Positions 1 to 10,940 of a DNA stretch of 64,000 bases are shown in pieces (the first letter of the stretch is position 1; each line of letters starts with the position of its first letter). A program made the translations under genes and the position numbers. Source of the stretch: Vitis vinifera (taxonomy: Eukaryota; Streptophyta; Magnoliopsida; Vitales; Vitaceae); contig NC_081808.1 in NCBI RefSeq assembly GCF_030704535.1, forward strand, positions 22,633,501 through 22,697,500. The letters are read 5' to 3'. A model generated the notes under the pieces. That model saw only the letters and a list, made by a program, of their open reading frames with translations, made no database searches and was not told the origin of the DNA.

Positions 1-1190
1 TTATCACATCATTCATGTGTGATTGATTTATATTACCAAATATATGTCTAACACATCCAATATTATTTTGGGGTGCAATTTTGGTGGATTCGTCCCGTTC
101 AACCCAATGTTTGAATGCACTTAATTAATTTTTATAATATAATGGATTAAAAGATACTTTATATACTTATATTATAAAAGATACTTTATATACGCCTATA
201 CATAATAAGAGATTGGTATCGAGAATTTACCAAAAAAAAAAAAGCTTTGTGAATTTTCAAAAGATAATTTGTTATATTATGATAGATTTAAAACGAGCAT
301 TCAGGCGCACTTATCCATTGCTCAAGTCAAGCATTGCTTCCATGGCTCAAGTCTTCCTTGTTTTTCCAAAACAATAATTTAGGTATTTTTAAATTACAGA
401 AAATATATAAATTCACTTTAACCATTTAATCACTTAGCTTACCATTAAATAGATCTTTTTAAACTTGTATGTAACTTTCTGGTTTGATCAACAACAACCT
501 TAGATCTTCAATGGGAGAGTAAGTTATTATCTAAAAAGTTTTCTAAGTTGAAAAATATTGGAACAAAATTATCAACACAGTGTACTAAGTATGGAGAGCA
601 CATAGTCATCACCTAAAGTCATCCAGGTCATAACTTGATAGCACAAGACCAGGTTGCCTCGTCCGCCTGGCCCAAGGGTATCAAACGGATACAATATTAA
701 CCAAGCATGAACTACACCACCTAATAAGCATTAACTACAATAGACATTAAATGCCTTGATTGACCCAACCATTACAAAACTAAAACACCAGTCTTTATGA
801 CTCATCAAGGTGAGCCAATAATCATTGACATTAAATACAATAACGTTCAATCAAACACAATCAAAGGCACCATTAAAGCACCTGAAAAGGCATTATAGTT
901 AAGCAAAAATAAATAGTTGTCCTTGACCATAAGAAAGATATATTGCAATTTTTTTCAGAACACTTTTTTTTTGCTCAAGTCTTTTCTTTCTGACTTAAGT
1001 TTCAAAGGAGCGTACTCAAAAAACCCATCCGGACATTCATATATATAGGTGAATCGTCGTCTAGACATTAGAGGCTAATCGGACATTCCTTGTTGGTCAT
1101 ACACCAATACTAAGCTCATTGTCCTAAATTGTTCATTCCAAAATTTCATATGTTGAAATCCACTAGTAACTCAATAGATGCGAACAAAAA
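1..1190. other. AT-rich non-coding DNA, degenerate repeats
   Basis: No reading frame of substance and no family motif. A short motif (AAAGATACTTTATATAC) occurs twice at about 150-195. The composition of 600-1000 resembles decayed LTR sequence, but I cannot assign it. It ends in an A-run at 1186-1190 directly against the LTR of the gypsy element. Confidence 0.5.
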
Positions 1191-1640
1191 TGATAGGTCT
1201 CAACAAATATTCAAACGATAAAGTGAGCTGTTTTCTCTTCAGGTGAGAAAGTACCACAAACTTTTGATAACAAATGATTACCTCATTTAATTTATAAACT
1301 TCGACTGCTTAAATAAGCAAAGCCATGTACAAATAAACTGAAATAAAAGGAAATGAGAAACCAACAACTGGACGCAAACACACGTAAAACAACTCGTGCA
1401 AATAAACGTAAAACAGAACATAACTGCATGAAATAAAAGTGACGTAAATAACACAACTACTGAAGACCCATTCACAACTAAAGACCTAGTCCTACTCTCC
1501 ACTTTCCATGTGCTTAAATGGTTCCGTCTACTACCTGCTACGTTGCATGCATGTTGCATGCAACAATCTTTCATGTACAGGCTCAACCCAAATATTTGGG
1601 ATTCAGCTTATGGCCCCTCCTGGATCATCGTGGCTTATCA
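1191..1640 (-). repeat. 3' LTR of the gypsy element
   Basis: Starts TGATAGGTC and ends GGCTTATCA on the plus strand, giving the TG..CA ends of an LTR. It aligns over its length with 7218-7689, but lacks about 22 bp present in the right copy near 7495-7517. Confidence 0.9.
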
Positions 1641-1670
1641 ATACATCTCCCAAGAAGCGGATACTTATTC

Positions 1671-1883
1671 TCAAGGTCCAGACTCGGTAAACATCTCCCG
1701 TAGCGTGATTGTTGGCTCCCACGTCGCTTCATCGGCTATAAGATGTTTCCATTTTACTAATCTTTCTTTGACAAGTTGTGTTCCTTGCTTGATCCAATGG
1801 TAGTCTAAAATAGTTTGTGGCTCCAAAATTACTACCCATTCGTCAGTGAATGGTGGTAACTCGACTCGTTTGGTCTCAGGCAT
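1671..1883 (-). pseudogene. Chromodomain of gypsy polyprotein (fragment)
   Basis: The minus-strand frame carries a chromodomain core (LVKWKHLIADEATWEP), the C-terminal module of chromovirus integrase. Upstream at about 1884-2030 the GPY/F stretch (GPYQILEKIGPVTYKLQLP) can be read in another frame, so at least one frameshift separates the two. Confidence 0.85.
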
Positions 1884-2308
1884 CTCCCCGTTGACCGCCT
1901 TGTTGACCTAGTATTGTTTAAGCAGTGATACGTGAAACACCGGGTGAATGCGTGCCTCTTTGGTAGTTGTAATTTGTATGTGACAGGACCGATTTTCTCT
2001 AGAATTTGGTAGGGTCCATAAAACGGCTAGCAAGTTTCTAGTGGACCCGTTTGAAGACCGTTTGCTAACAATATGGATGTAGCTTCAAAAACACCCAGTC
2101 ACTGATGCTGAACGTAATGTCTCTTCTCTTTTGATCTACCAACTACTTCATTCGGTTCATCGATCTTTCTAAGTTGGCCTTCAGTTGTCGTAGCAATTCA
2201 TCTCGGCTCATGAGTTATTGGTCGACTTCATGTACTAGTGAAATGCCAACATTATACGTCGTAATGAAGGGTGGTAACCTTCCATACAGAGCCTAAAATG
2301 GGTCATCC

Positions 2309-3224
2309 CTATCGAAATATGGTATGTTGTGTTATACCAATATTCAACCCAAGGTAAGTAGGAACACCATTTTTGTGGCCACTGATGAACGAAACACCAT
2401 AGATATTGTTTGATGCAACGATTGATGACTTCCGTCTAGCCATCCGTTTGCGGGTGGTATGCAGAACTAAGCTACAATTTGGTGCCCGACATCCTGAAAA
2501 ATTCTTGCTAGAAGTTGCTGATGAAGATCGTGTCTCGATCGCTAACAATGGACTTGGGCATCCTGTGGAGCTTGATAACACCTTCCACAAATTTTGTTGC
2601 CACATTTTTTGCAGTAAAAGGATGACGGAAAGTAAGAAACTTTGCGGACTTACTAAACCTATCGACAACCACCATGATGGTATCCCTTCCTTGCGAGACC
2701 GGTAATCCTTCAATAAAATCTAAGGTGATGTCGTCCCATACTTGGCACGGAATCGACAATGGCTGAAGAAGCCCATTTGAAGTCAATGTCTCAATTTTTA
2801 TCTTCTAGCAAACGTCACACCCCTTGACATAGTTTTGCACTGCTCTATGCATCCCAGGCCAATAAAATTGTTGTCCCGGCTTCTTGAATGTACGTAAGAA
2901 GCCCGAATGACCCCCCACATTGGTGTCATGCATTTCGTGTAGCAGTTTAGCCCTTAAAGGTGCATCATTCGGAACGATGACCCTCCCCTTGTATAGTAGT
3001 AGCCCTTGACGCCATGTATATGATCCCTCAGGTTGTTCTGTGGCCGCACGACCCATTGATTGAATGTATTGGTCATCATTTGAAGCTTTTTTAATTTCTT
3101 CCCATAAACTAACCTGCGGAAAGAAAATATAGTGAAGAATGGGACTACCTTGCTTGCGTGAAAGAGCATCAGCTGTAGAGTTTTCACAACCCGGTTGGTA
3201 AATAATTTCGTAGTCGTAGCCCAA
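2309..3224 (-). pseudogene. Integrase region of gypsy polyprotein (broken)
   Basis: Minus-strand frames at 2805-3224 and 2508-2786 hold an integrase zinc-binding module (H..H..C..C, ending GCDVC) followed by the catalytic core (DFIEGLPVSQGRDTIMVVVD and, later, IVSDRDTIF), which supplies two of the D,D-35-E acids. A break near 2790 separates the zinc finger from the core, and the core continues with disruptions toward 2309. Non-functional. Confidence 0.88.
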
Positions 3225-3271
3225 GAGCTTAGCAACCCATTTTTGTTGCTCCAGGGTTGCTATTCTATGTT

Positions 3272-3550
3272 CTAGGAAATACTTGAGACTATGTTGGTCG
3301 GTCTGAATATAGAATTTTTACCTAGCAGGTACGACCGCCACATGCGTATGGCTTCGACGATAGCTAACATCTCCTTAGCGTATGTCGACCAAGATTTCTT
3401 GGTCACTCCAAACGCTCGACTCATGTACGCCACTGGTTTTCCTTGCTGGGTCAGGACCGCCCCAATTTCTTCCCTAAATGCATCCATTTCGATAGTGAAG
3501 GCCTTGTTGAAGTTAAGCATGGCCAATGAAGGAGTGGTCTTCATGGCTTG
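3272..3550 (-). pseudogene. RNase H region of gypsy polyprotein
   Basis: The minus frame shows the RNase H region of a Ty3/gypsy pol (IEMDAFREEIGAVLTQQGKP, then SWSTYAKEMLAIVEAIRMWR). The first acid is followed by an altered spacing. Its 5' side is cut off by the solo LTR that begins at 3551; the coding sequence resumes beyond 4725. Confidence 0.87.
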
Positions 3551-4725
3551 TGATAAAACAAAGGCTATGAATAATTAAGAAAAATACCCAAAAGGGGGGG
3601 TGAATTGGGTTTTTCAAAATATTTTTCCACACAATAATATATGCACAAAATAAATAAAGGAAAGGATAAAGTTAGAGAATTCAAACTCGGGTTTATAGTG
3701 GTTCGGCACTTCCTTGCCTACGTCCACTCTCCTCAATCTCCTAACCAAGTGAGGGTTCCACTAACTTGAAGCTTCAATCAAGCTTTCAATCTTCTTACAC
3801 TTGGATTCCGACTCCAATGGGCTCTTACACAATCTCTTCAAGATTTGAACCACTTGAAGGCTTTCACACTCAGTTTACACAAAGATGAAACTCTCAACCT
3901 AGCTTAAGAATGGCTTAAGTACAAGAGAAAGCTAGGATGATTTACAAGAGTGCACTAAGAATATGCAAGTGATGGTTTAATGCACTAAGAAAGAAATGAG
4001 AGCTTTTTGATCAAGAACAGGTAGGTAGGCTTTGAATGCAATTGTTCTCTTGGTCATGAATGAAATGGAGCTCTCAATTTATAGGTTTCTAAGCTCGGAA
4101 GTCAAAAACAGCAAAAGGCAACCTCGTCCGGTCGAGCTAGGAGTTGACCTGTTCACTAGCCGTTGGAGCATTTAATGCATGACAGGTTATCGTTGCCTCA
4201 ACCTGACCTCGACCAGTAAAGGAATCACTTCGACCAAGAAGAGAAGGCTACTGCGAGAGAGAGAAGGTTTTTAACCTTCCTCGACCGGACGACCTCAGCC
4301 GGTCGACCGGTTGGCCTTGGCCTCGACCGGTTGAGCCTTTTGGCCCCGAAAACCTATCCTTTTTTATTTCTTTCTTTTCCAATACTTAGGCAAGGTCTTT
4401 AGGTGAGTTAATATGCCACTTTTGAATCAATTTGCCTAAGGTATGTTTGATAAAACTCGGGTTTTAAATAAAATCAAGTTTTAAAGAATAAACCGAGTTT
4501 TCTAAGATACATGAAAAGGTATGAACATCCTAAATGCACTCATGCTATCATCTTACATTCATTTCCTATGATCTCAAGTCTTCCAAGCGTCTCGATCTTG
4601 TATCCATTTGGTCCTTTGATGAATTTTCGAGTTTATACCTGAGATTCTTAAACATTAAACCAATTAGTTACTTAACCATGGTTTGTTATCATCAAAACCC
4701 GATTAGGAGAACCCTTGGGCTAACA
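3551..4725. mobile_element. Solo LTR (1,175 bp) nested in the gypsy pol gene
   Basis: The insertion has exact edges. GCTTG occurs immediately before it (3546-3550) and immediately after it (4726-4730), a 5-bp target duplication. The insert begins TGATAAAAC and ends GGGCTAACA, so it has TG..CA ends. Removing it restores the alanine-rich junction between reverse transcriptase and RNase H of the host element. It has no reading frame, no internal retroelement domain and no second LTR, so a solo LTR (or a very small TRIM-like element) fits best. It includes a G run at about 3594-3600 and a perfect palindrome CCGGTCGACCGG near 4300. Confidence 0.85.
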
Positions 4726-5497
4726 GCTTGTTTGAGAGCAAGGAAAGCGGCTTCAGCTTCCTCATGCCATCCGAATTGGCTTTTTTTTAGAAGATTGGTG
4801 AGTGAAGAAGTTATAATGCCATAGTTCTGGAAGAACTTCTGGTAATACCCTATCAAACCTAAAAACCCACATAGTTCCGAAATGTTAATAGGCCAAGAGC
4901 AAGCTGCCATAGCAGCAATCTTACTTTCGTCCACCTTGAAGCCTTGGATAGTGAAAATGTACCCCAGATATTCCAATTCTTGTTGCCCAAATGCACACTT
5001 GCTAGATTTGACAAAGAATTGGTGTTGCCTCAATATTTCAAAGGTCTGTTTTACATGAACTAAATGTGTGTCCCAATTGGAACTATAGATCAAAATGTCA
5101 TCAAAGAAAACTAATATAAATTTACGGAGATGATAACGGAAGATAGAGTTCATGATAGCTTGAAGTGTAAAGGGTGCATTACATAGGCCAAATGACATAA
5201 CCAAGTATTCATAATGCCCATTATGTGTTCGGAAAGTAGTTGTAGGGACATCACGTGGATTTAGTCGTACCTAATGGTATCCTGTTCTTAGATCTAGCTT
5301 AGTAAAGTAGGACGCACCATAGAGTTTGTCCAACATATCCTCAACTGTGGGGATTGGAAATCGGTCTTTAATGGTTGCGACATTAAGTACGCGGTTATAT
5401 GTGCAAAAATGCCAATTCCCATTTTATTTTTTTTCACCAACAAAACGGGTGATGAAAAAAGGCTAGTGGTGGGTCGAACAAGCCCTGATCTCAGCAT
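4726..5497 (-). pseudogene. Reverse transcriptase of gypsy polyprotein (broken)
   Basis: Minus frames 5294-5497 (LVRPTTSLFSSPVLLVKK) and 4726-5204 give the fingers, palm and thumb of a Ty3/gypsy reverse transcriptase. The catalytic motif reads FFDDILIYS, with FFDD instead of the usual YVDD or FIDD. A frame break lies at 5204-5294. The C-terminal end is interrupted by the nested solo LTR. Confidence 0.9.
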
Positions 5498-5625
5498 ATC
5501 TTGGACTTGTTTCTCTATCTCGTTCTTTTGATAATGTCTGTAAGGCTGAACATTAATCGACTCAGTTCTTTCTTTAAGAGTGATGTTGTGGTCAACCTCT
5601 CATGTTGGTGGTAAGCTCATGGGCT

Positions 5626-6296
5626 CTATGAACAGATCAGAAAATTCTTGCAATATTTCCTACATGCTTGGATGAATATTCCCTTATGGTTCCGTTTGAG
5701 CGACCTGGGAAACATAATACAAACAACGCTTGGTTTGGGCAAAATTTCCTTGGATAACTCCTTTAATAATGCTGCTCGGATGTCTTGCCCGTCGATACCA
5801 AGCAATCTTCTGGTATGGTTTTCCCACAAAAATTCCATGGTCAAATGTTTCCAGTCGCAAACCACAGAGCCAAGTAACTCGAGCCATTAAATCCCCAACA
5901 CTACGTCCAACCCTGTGAAAGGTAAGGAGTAAAGAGTTAAGGAAAAAAAGTGCCCTAAAAATTCACTTGTACCTCCTCAAACCGCCCCTGGCATCTGACA
6001 TGTTCTCCATTGGCAACCCAAACGGTGAAGATTTCTGTTGGCACCACCGGTAATCGCAGCAAGTTGGCCAGATGCTCACTAATAAAATTGTGAGTCGACC
6101 CACTATCGATCAATATAATGACGTCGTGGGCATTGATTCTGACAGCTATTTGCATGGTCTTGGGCGCAGACCATCCTGTTAATGCATGCAACTTAATCTC
6201 TGGTTCGCGAAGCTCCTCCTGGTTTTCTCCCACATGTTGTTCTTTGGTGACGTCGTCGCAAATAACGTTGTTGTCGTCCTCGTGTCCCTCCAACAT
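5626..6296 (-). pseudogene. Aspartic protease and linker of gypsy polyprotein
   Basis: The minus frame at 5955-6296 contains the retroviral-type aspartic protease signature (LIDSGSTHNFI). Frames at 5626-5887 continue with the linker before reverse transcriptase, in two overlapping frames. Just upstream, at 6300-6393, a degenerate CCHC zinc knuckle is visible. Confidence 0.85.
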
Positions 6297-6449
6297 GAGT
6301 ATCCGAGGCCCTTGACATTATGTCATGCGGTAAAACATTCATTACAAAACATAAACCTTGGAATTGTCGCCGCTGCATTTCCTCCCAACTCAATCGTCAA
6401 ACCGAGACGACAGGTGCTATGGCTGCTGCTCGATTTGCTAGTGGAAGAG

Positions 6450-7148
6450 CTAGGGGAGCTCACATGGTGGTGCAGGTCGTGTGAACCTCCTCTGTCTCAC
6501 TAGTTGGTCATTTCTCATCCTCACGAAGCGGATAACATCTTTTAATGTCTGCAGTTGAAACAGGCGGATCTCGTCCAAAATCTCTGTCCTTAAACCACCC
6601 ATGAATGGTCCCACAAGAGCCTTTTGCGTCCAACCTTTGACTAGATTGCCTAATTGTCCAAATTCCCGCTGGTATTCATGCAGGGAGCCCGTTTGCCTGA
6701 TTCGTGAAAGAGCTTCGTTAAAATCTTCGCAATCCAAAGGCCCAAAGCGCGTTCATAGTTCATCTTCAAAATTTGCCCATGAGAGGACTCGTCTTTCCTC
6801 TTGGAATGTCCTGTGGATCCATTGCCACCACTGGTTAGCCTCTCCTTCCAAGTGGTAAGAGGCTAAAGAAACTTTCTAGGCTTTGAGAGTATTCTAAAAT
6901 TCAAAAAATTGGTTCACACAATTGAACCATTCAATCGGGTCATCTTCGGAGAATCGAGGAAACTCCAGTTTCTTCGTTTTGGAGGATACAACAAGTCGTC
7001 TCCCATTGTGGCCTTCCTGGTTTGGATTACCATGGTTTGGAGGCTCCTGGTTTGCAAGGAGTACATCAGAGAGACGGTTGAGAGTTTCTTCCAAATGTCG
7101 TAGTCTGTCCGCCATGCCGAGCTCCATCCAGTGTAGCCCATCTTGCAC
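6450..7148 (-). pseudogene. Gag of gypsy element (broken)
   Basis: Two minus-strand frames cover gag. 6894-7148 holds an N-terminal coiled segment followed by a KLEFPRFSEDDPIEWFNCVN motif typical of plant gypsy gag. 6450-6737 holds the rest of the retrotransposon gag domain (LHEYQREFGQLGNLVKGW). A frame break lies between them. Confidence 0.85.
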
Positions 7149-7204
7149 TTCACCGAACCCAACCTCCCACTGTTCAATACGCTATTGGTTCCCATAATAA
7201 CCTA

Positions 7205-7216
7205 GCTCTAATACCA
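7205..7216 (-). promoter_or_regulatory. Primer binding site of the gypsy element (initiator tRNA-Met type)
   Basis: Reading the minus strand, one base inside the 5' LTR, the sequence is TGGTATTAGAGC. It differs by one base from TGGTATCAGAGC, the common plant site complementary to initiator methionine tRNA. Its position confirms the right-hand LTR as the 5' LTR. Confidence 0.8.
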
Positions 7217-7217
7217 A

Positions 7218-7689
7218 TGATAGGTCCCAGCAAATATTCAAACGATAAAGTGAATTGTTTTCTCTTCGGGTGAGAAAGTACCACAAGCTTTTGATAACAA
7301 ATGATTACCTCTTTTAATTAATAAACTTCGACTACTTAAATAAGCAAAGCCACGTACAAATAAACCGAAATAAAAGGAAACGAGAAACCAAAAGCTGGAC
7401 CCAAACACACGTAAAACAACTTGTGCAAATACATGTAAAACATAACATAATTGCATGAAATAAAAGTGGCGTAAATAATGCAACTACTAAAGACCCATTA
7501 CTCAACTACCGAAGACCCATTCGCAATTGAAGACCCAATCCTGTTCTCCACTTTCCACGTGCTTAAATGGTTCTATCTACTGCCTGCTACTTTGCATGTA
7601 TGCTGCATGTAACGATCTTTCACATACAGGCTCAACCCAAATATTTGGGATTCGGCTTATGGCCCCTCTTGGATCGTCATGGTTTATAA
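7218..7689 (-). repeat. 5' LTR of the gypsy element
   Basis: Begins TGATAGGTCC on the plus strand and aligns with 1191-1640. Its outer end reads GGTTTATAA where the other copy has GGCTTATCA, so the terminal CA is mutated here. Many C-to-T and G-to-A differences separate the two copies. Confidence 0.88.
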
Positions 7690-7814
7690 AAAACACATAG
7701 AAAATTTAGTAATTATACACATTATGATAATTAGCATTATAATTCAAACAAACTAATAGAAATTCCCACAAAATTTGTACTCAATTCCAATCTTAACCCC
7801 AACCCACACATTTC

Positions 7815-7845
<31 letters not shown>

Positions 7846-9049
7846 TTTTTCCTAAATTTTATTTAACCAAAAAAGCTTCTATACTTCCTACAAGATCTCA
7901 TTTTCCTATAAACGTGTTTATCTTACATCTTATAAGTGTGTTGCATCGTTAACCCAACCAAGACATTGTAGGTAAATAGCATTGATTAAAACTCAAGCTC
8001 TGATGGTTACCCTAAAGTTGAGTTGAAGATGAATTGAAGAAAGAACATGTTGAAGGTCTATTTGAGTTTTTATTAACCCTAAATGGTTTAGGTACCATTG
8101 TAGTCTTACAAAGCAATCTAGATGTTTTATTAAATTTTTGGTTTCCAGTACACAACATTTTTCTATTTTAAATAAAAATAGGCTTGTAGAATCTCCTACT
8201 TTACCCCCTCCAAGCTTAACCCTACTTTCCTTTCTTCTCCTTTTTTTTTCCTGTACTCTTCTCCTCTCCCAACATTTTCTTCCCATCTTTCCTAATTCAA
8301 ATTAAAAAAAAAAAAAAAAAAAGATCATACCTAATTGCAAACATATAGGATTTACTCCATTTTTTTTCAAGTAAATCATGTCATATTTTATTCCAATTTT
8401 TTTCTAAAATTAAAAATATGATTTACTCCATCATGTTTGAGAAAAAGCATTACTCTTCATGGTTCTTTAAAATGCAAACAAAATGTTAGAAAATATGGGG
8501 CTTGGCTTATACTTCAGATTTTATCCAAACACCATAGGTTAGGTATATAAGCCAACTAAAGGCTCTTGTCCTTCTCCTTTACAAAAAGGACATAATGGTA
8601 TGGGGATACATTAGACAATATTTAGGAAAGAGATTAATGTAATATTCACAAAAGGTTAGTGTAATTTACCTAAAAAGAAAATGTAATTTAGGTGAAAATA
8701 TATATACTTGATTTCCCTCATATGTATCATTTTCTAATACATTAAAAGGAATGGAAGGGAAAAAAAATGGGGGAAATTATGAAGTACCCCATTAGAGCTA
8801 TCCCTAATGTAATGGGTAGCATGTGCAACCCACCATTCCAAGGCCATCATTCATTTTGATGGATCAACCTCTCCTTGTATAGAAAGAAATTGTAGAGTAA
8901 AGAAATGGTAAATGAGTAGTCTTAAATGGAAGAAACAAATTTGAAGTTGTTATAAGAGGTAATTGAATGCCAAAGTTACAAATAATTATAATGATATTTT
9001 TTTAAAATAAAAATCAAATCGATGTATCATCAAATTTTAAGGGTATTTA
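7690..9049. other. Intergenic AT-rich DNA with an AAT microsatellite
   Basis: No supported gene. It contains an AAT/ATA microsatellite at about 7815-7845, A-runs at 8303-8321, and low-complexity purine/pyrimidine stretches. The short frames here are spurious. Confidence 0.6.
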
Positions 9050-9320
9050 AAAAAATTCTATTTTAAGATTGTCACATCAAAATGATTCTATTCAAGTACA
9101 AATGTGTACCGACCCACTCTCAACCGTGTAAATATTATCCGCTTTGAACTCAAAGGAATCCTCATGACTTTAAAACACGTCTATAGGGTTATGAAGAGTC
9201 CATACTTATATAGCGTCAAGAATTTTCCTCTTATCCGATGTGGGAGTTACTCTTTTTCTCACCTTCATTTGTACTTGAATAGAATCATTTTGATGTGACA
9301 ATCTAAAAATAGAATTTTTT
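9050..9320. repeat. Hairpin (foldback) repeat with 55-bp arms
   Basis: Left arm 9050-9104 and right arm 9266-9320 are inverted copies matching at about 54 of 55 positions. The ~160-bp loop carries a sequence (GTGTAAATATTATCCGCTTT ... ACTTTAAAACACGTCTA ... ATGTGGGA) that recurs at 56,230-56,395. This is a MITE-like foldback unit; I could not define a clear target duplication. Confidence 0.75.
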
Positions 9321-9779
9321 AAAGTCAACAAATGATGTTGAAGTGAGTTTAGTGAAAAAAATAATCGTTTAAAAAAAAAAGTCACATCTAAGTTGTCTTT
9401 TAGAATATTCACTTATCAGGTCTTTCAACCATGTAAACTTTCATTTTCTTATTTTTTTAAATATTTTTTTTTGTTTTAGAACCACAATTACTAACTATAA
9501 TTTTAGCTTTAAGTTTAAAACTATAATCACTAACAAGTAATTTTTAAAATCATAATTGATGATTGTAATTTTAATCTTAAAGCTAAAACCACAATCATTG
9601 AGCTCGATTTTAAAACAAAAAAAAACAAAATGGTACATATGTATTACTTAGACAAATATTTTCAACACAAATTTAGATTTAGAGTTTTTTTTTTCAAAAA
9701 ACAAAGTGGTACTTCTACCGAAAACTCTGTTAAAGTGCTATTATTTAATAAATGTAAAATGTTAAAAGGTTTGGGTCTA
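9321..9779. other. AT-rich intergenic DNA
   Basis: No gene seen. It contains related and partly inverted AT-rich segments (for example, ACCACAATTACTAACTATAA and ATAATCACTAACAAG near 9480-9540). Confidence 0.5.
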
Positions 9780-9788
9780 AATTGTATT
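9780..9788. repeat. 9-bp target site duplication, left copy
   Basis: AATTGTATT directly precedes the left end of the Mutator-like element and is repeated exactly at 12980-12988. Confidence 0.85.
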
Positions 9789-10940
9789 GGGAGAATTACC
9801 CTTAAGGGTAGGCTGGGGAAAAAATGACCAATGAGGGTGGGTAAATTTGATAATTATTGTAAAGGGTAGGGTAAAATTATGATAATTCCTTCAAAGGCCT
9901 TATTTTGTTTAAATGCCAATACTACCCTTAATAAGTGAAAAGCAACAGAAAATAAAAAAGAGTTTATTCTCCCTTTCTTTAACCTACCTGGAGCCGAGTT
10001 GTAGAAGAAAAAGGGAAAAGGAAAAAGGTGCGCACTTCAGGTCATTCTCTGCAACCGATACACAAAACTTGTTTTTTTTTTTTTTTGTGAATCTAGCAAG
10101 AAATCCATTAAAGGTCAGTTTTTTTTTTTTTTTAATACAAAAAAAAAGTCAGTTTATGGAAAAATAAATAAATAATTTAAAAATCGGATTGAATGAAGGA
10201 AAAGTTAATAATTTTAACAATGTAGTTGTAAGATATTAGATCTGAAATATTAAATGAGGTTTTGAGAAAGAAATTACATTTTTTTTTAAATGTTATTTAA
10301 ATTTATTATTTTGAATTTTTTTATATTATTTAGGTCATATTGAAGGTTTTTATTTTTAATTTATTTTCTGGGTGGGTTGTTTGATATGATTATTATTGAT
10401 TTCCATTGAAAAGGTTTACACTTTAGTTTTGTTGTTAAGACTTTTTGACATGATTGAAGAAAAAATGTTCTCAGTTGTTTCATGCTTGTTTGGGACCACT
10501 TTGTTTGTGTATTTATAAACATATTTGGATTGTCATTGAAAACTGAAATCCCCTTTGTACGAGACCACTTTGTCTTTTATTATGAATTTGTTAAAGAGTT
10601 AAGATCACTATATTTTTGTTATAAATTTGTTACCTTTTTGTATAAGTATTATTTTGGTATGATGAGTCGAATGCCTAGTAGTTTGAAGGTTATGTAAAAG
10701 AACCATTATTTCAGTTATAAAGTATAAGTACAATACAAATGCAATATAGTTACAATGAAAAAATATTAACATTATGATACATTACAATATACCAAAATGA
10801 CAAAATATTGAATTATTTTTTACTGAATTGGCATTTCTAGGCTATCATGTTGTATTCCTATCATAAAGCATCCTTGCAAGCCAAAATTATAAAAAAAAAA
10901 CAACAACAAAAATACACTATTGTAATTTCAATACATGAAG

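Larger units (their letters stand above)
1191..7689 (-). mobile_element. Decayed Ty3/gypsy chromovirus LTR retrotransposon
   Basis: A complete but broken LTR retrotransposon on the minus strand. From right to left: 5' LTR, primer binding site, gag, protease, reverse transcriptase, RNase H, integrase with a GPY motif, chromodomain, 3' LTR. The pol order RT-RH-IN defines Ty3/gypsy, and the chromodomain at the integrase C-terminus defines a chromovirus, a group whose chromodomain is thought to steer insertion into particular chromatin. The LTRs are roughly nine-tenths identical by eye and differ mostly by C/T and G/A changes, as expected of old methylated DNA. Frameshifts and stops break every domain, and a solo LTR splits the pol region at 3551-4725. 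A run of A flanks both ends, so the target duplication is ambiguous (AAAAA at 1186-1190 and about 7689-7693). It cannot make a functional polyprotein. Confidence 0.93.

Noticed and set aside
1508..1803. Several overlapping plus-strand frames
   Set aside because: They lie in the LTR and the antisense of the gypsy polyprotein and have no protein character.
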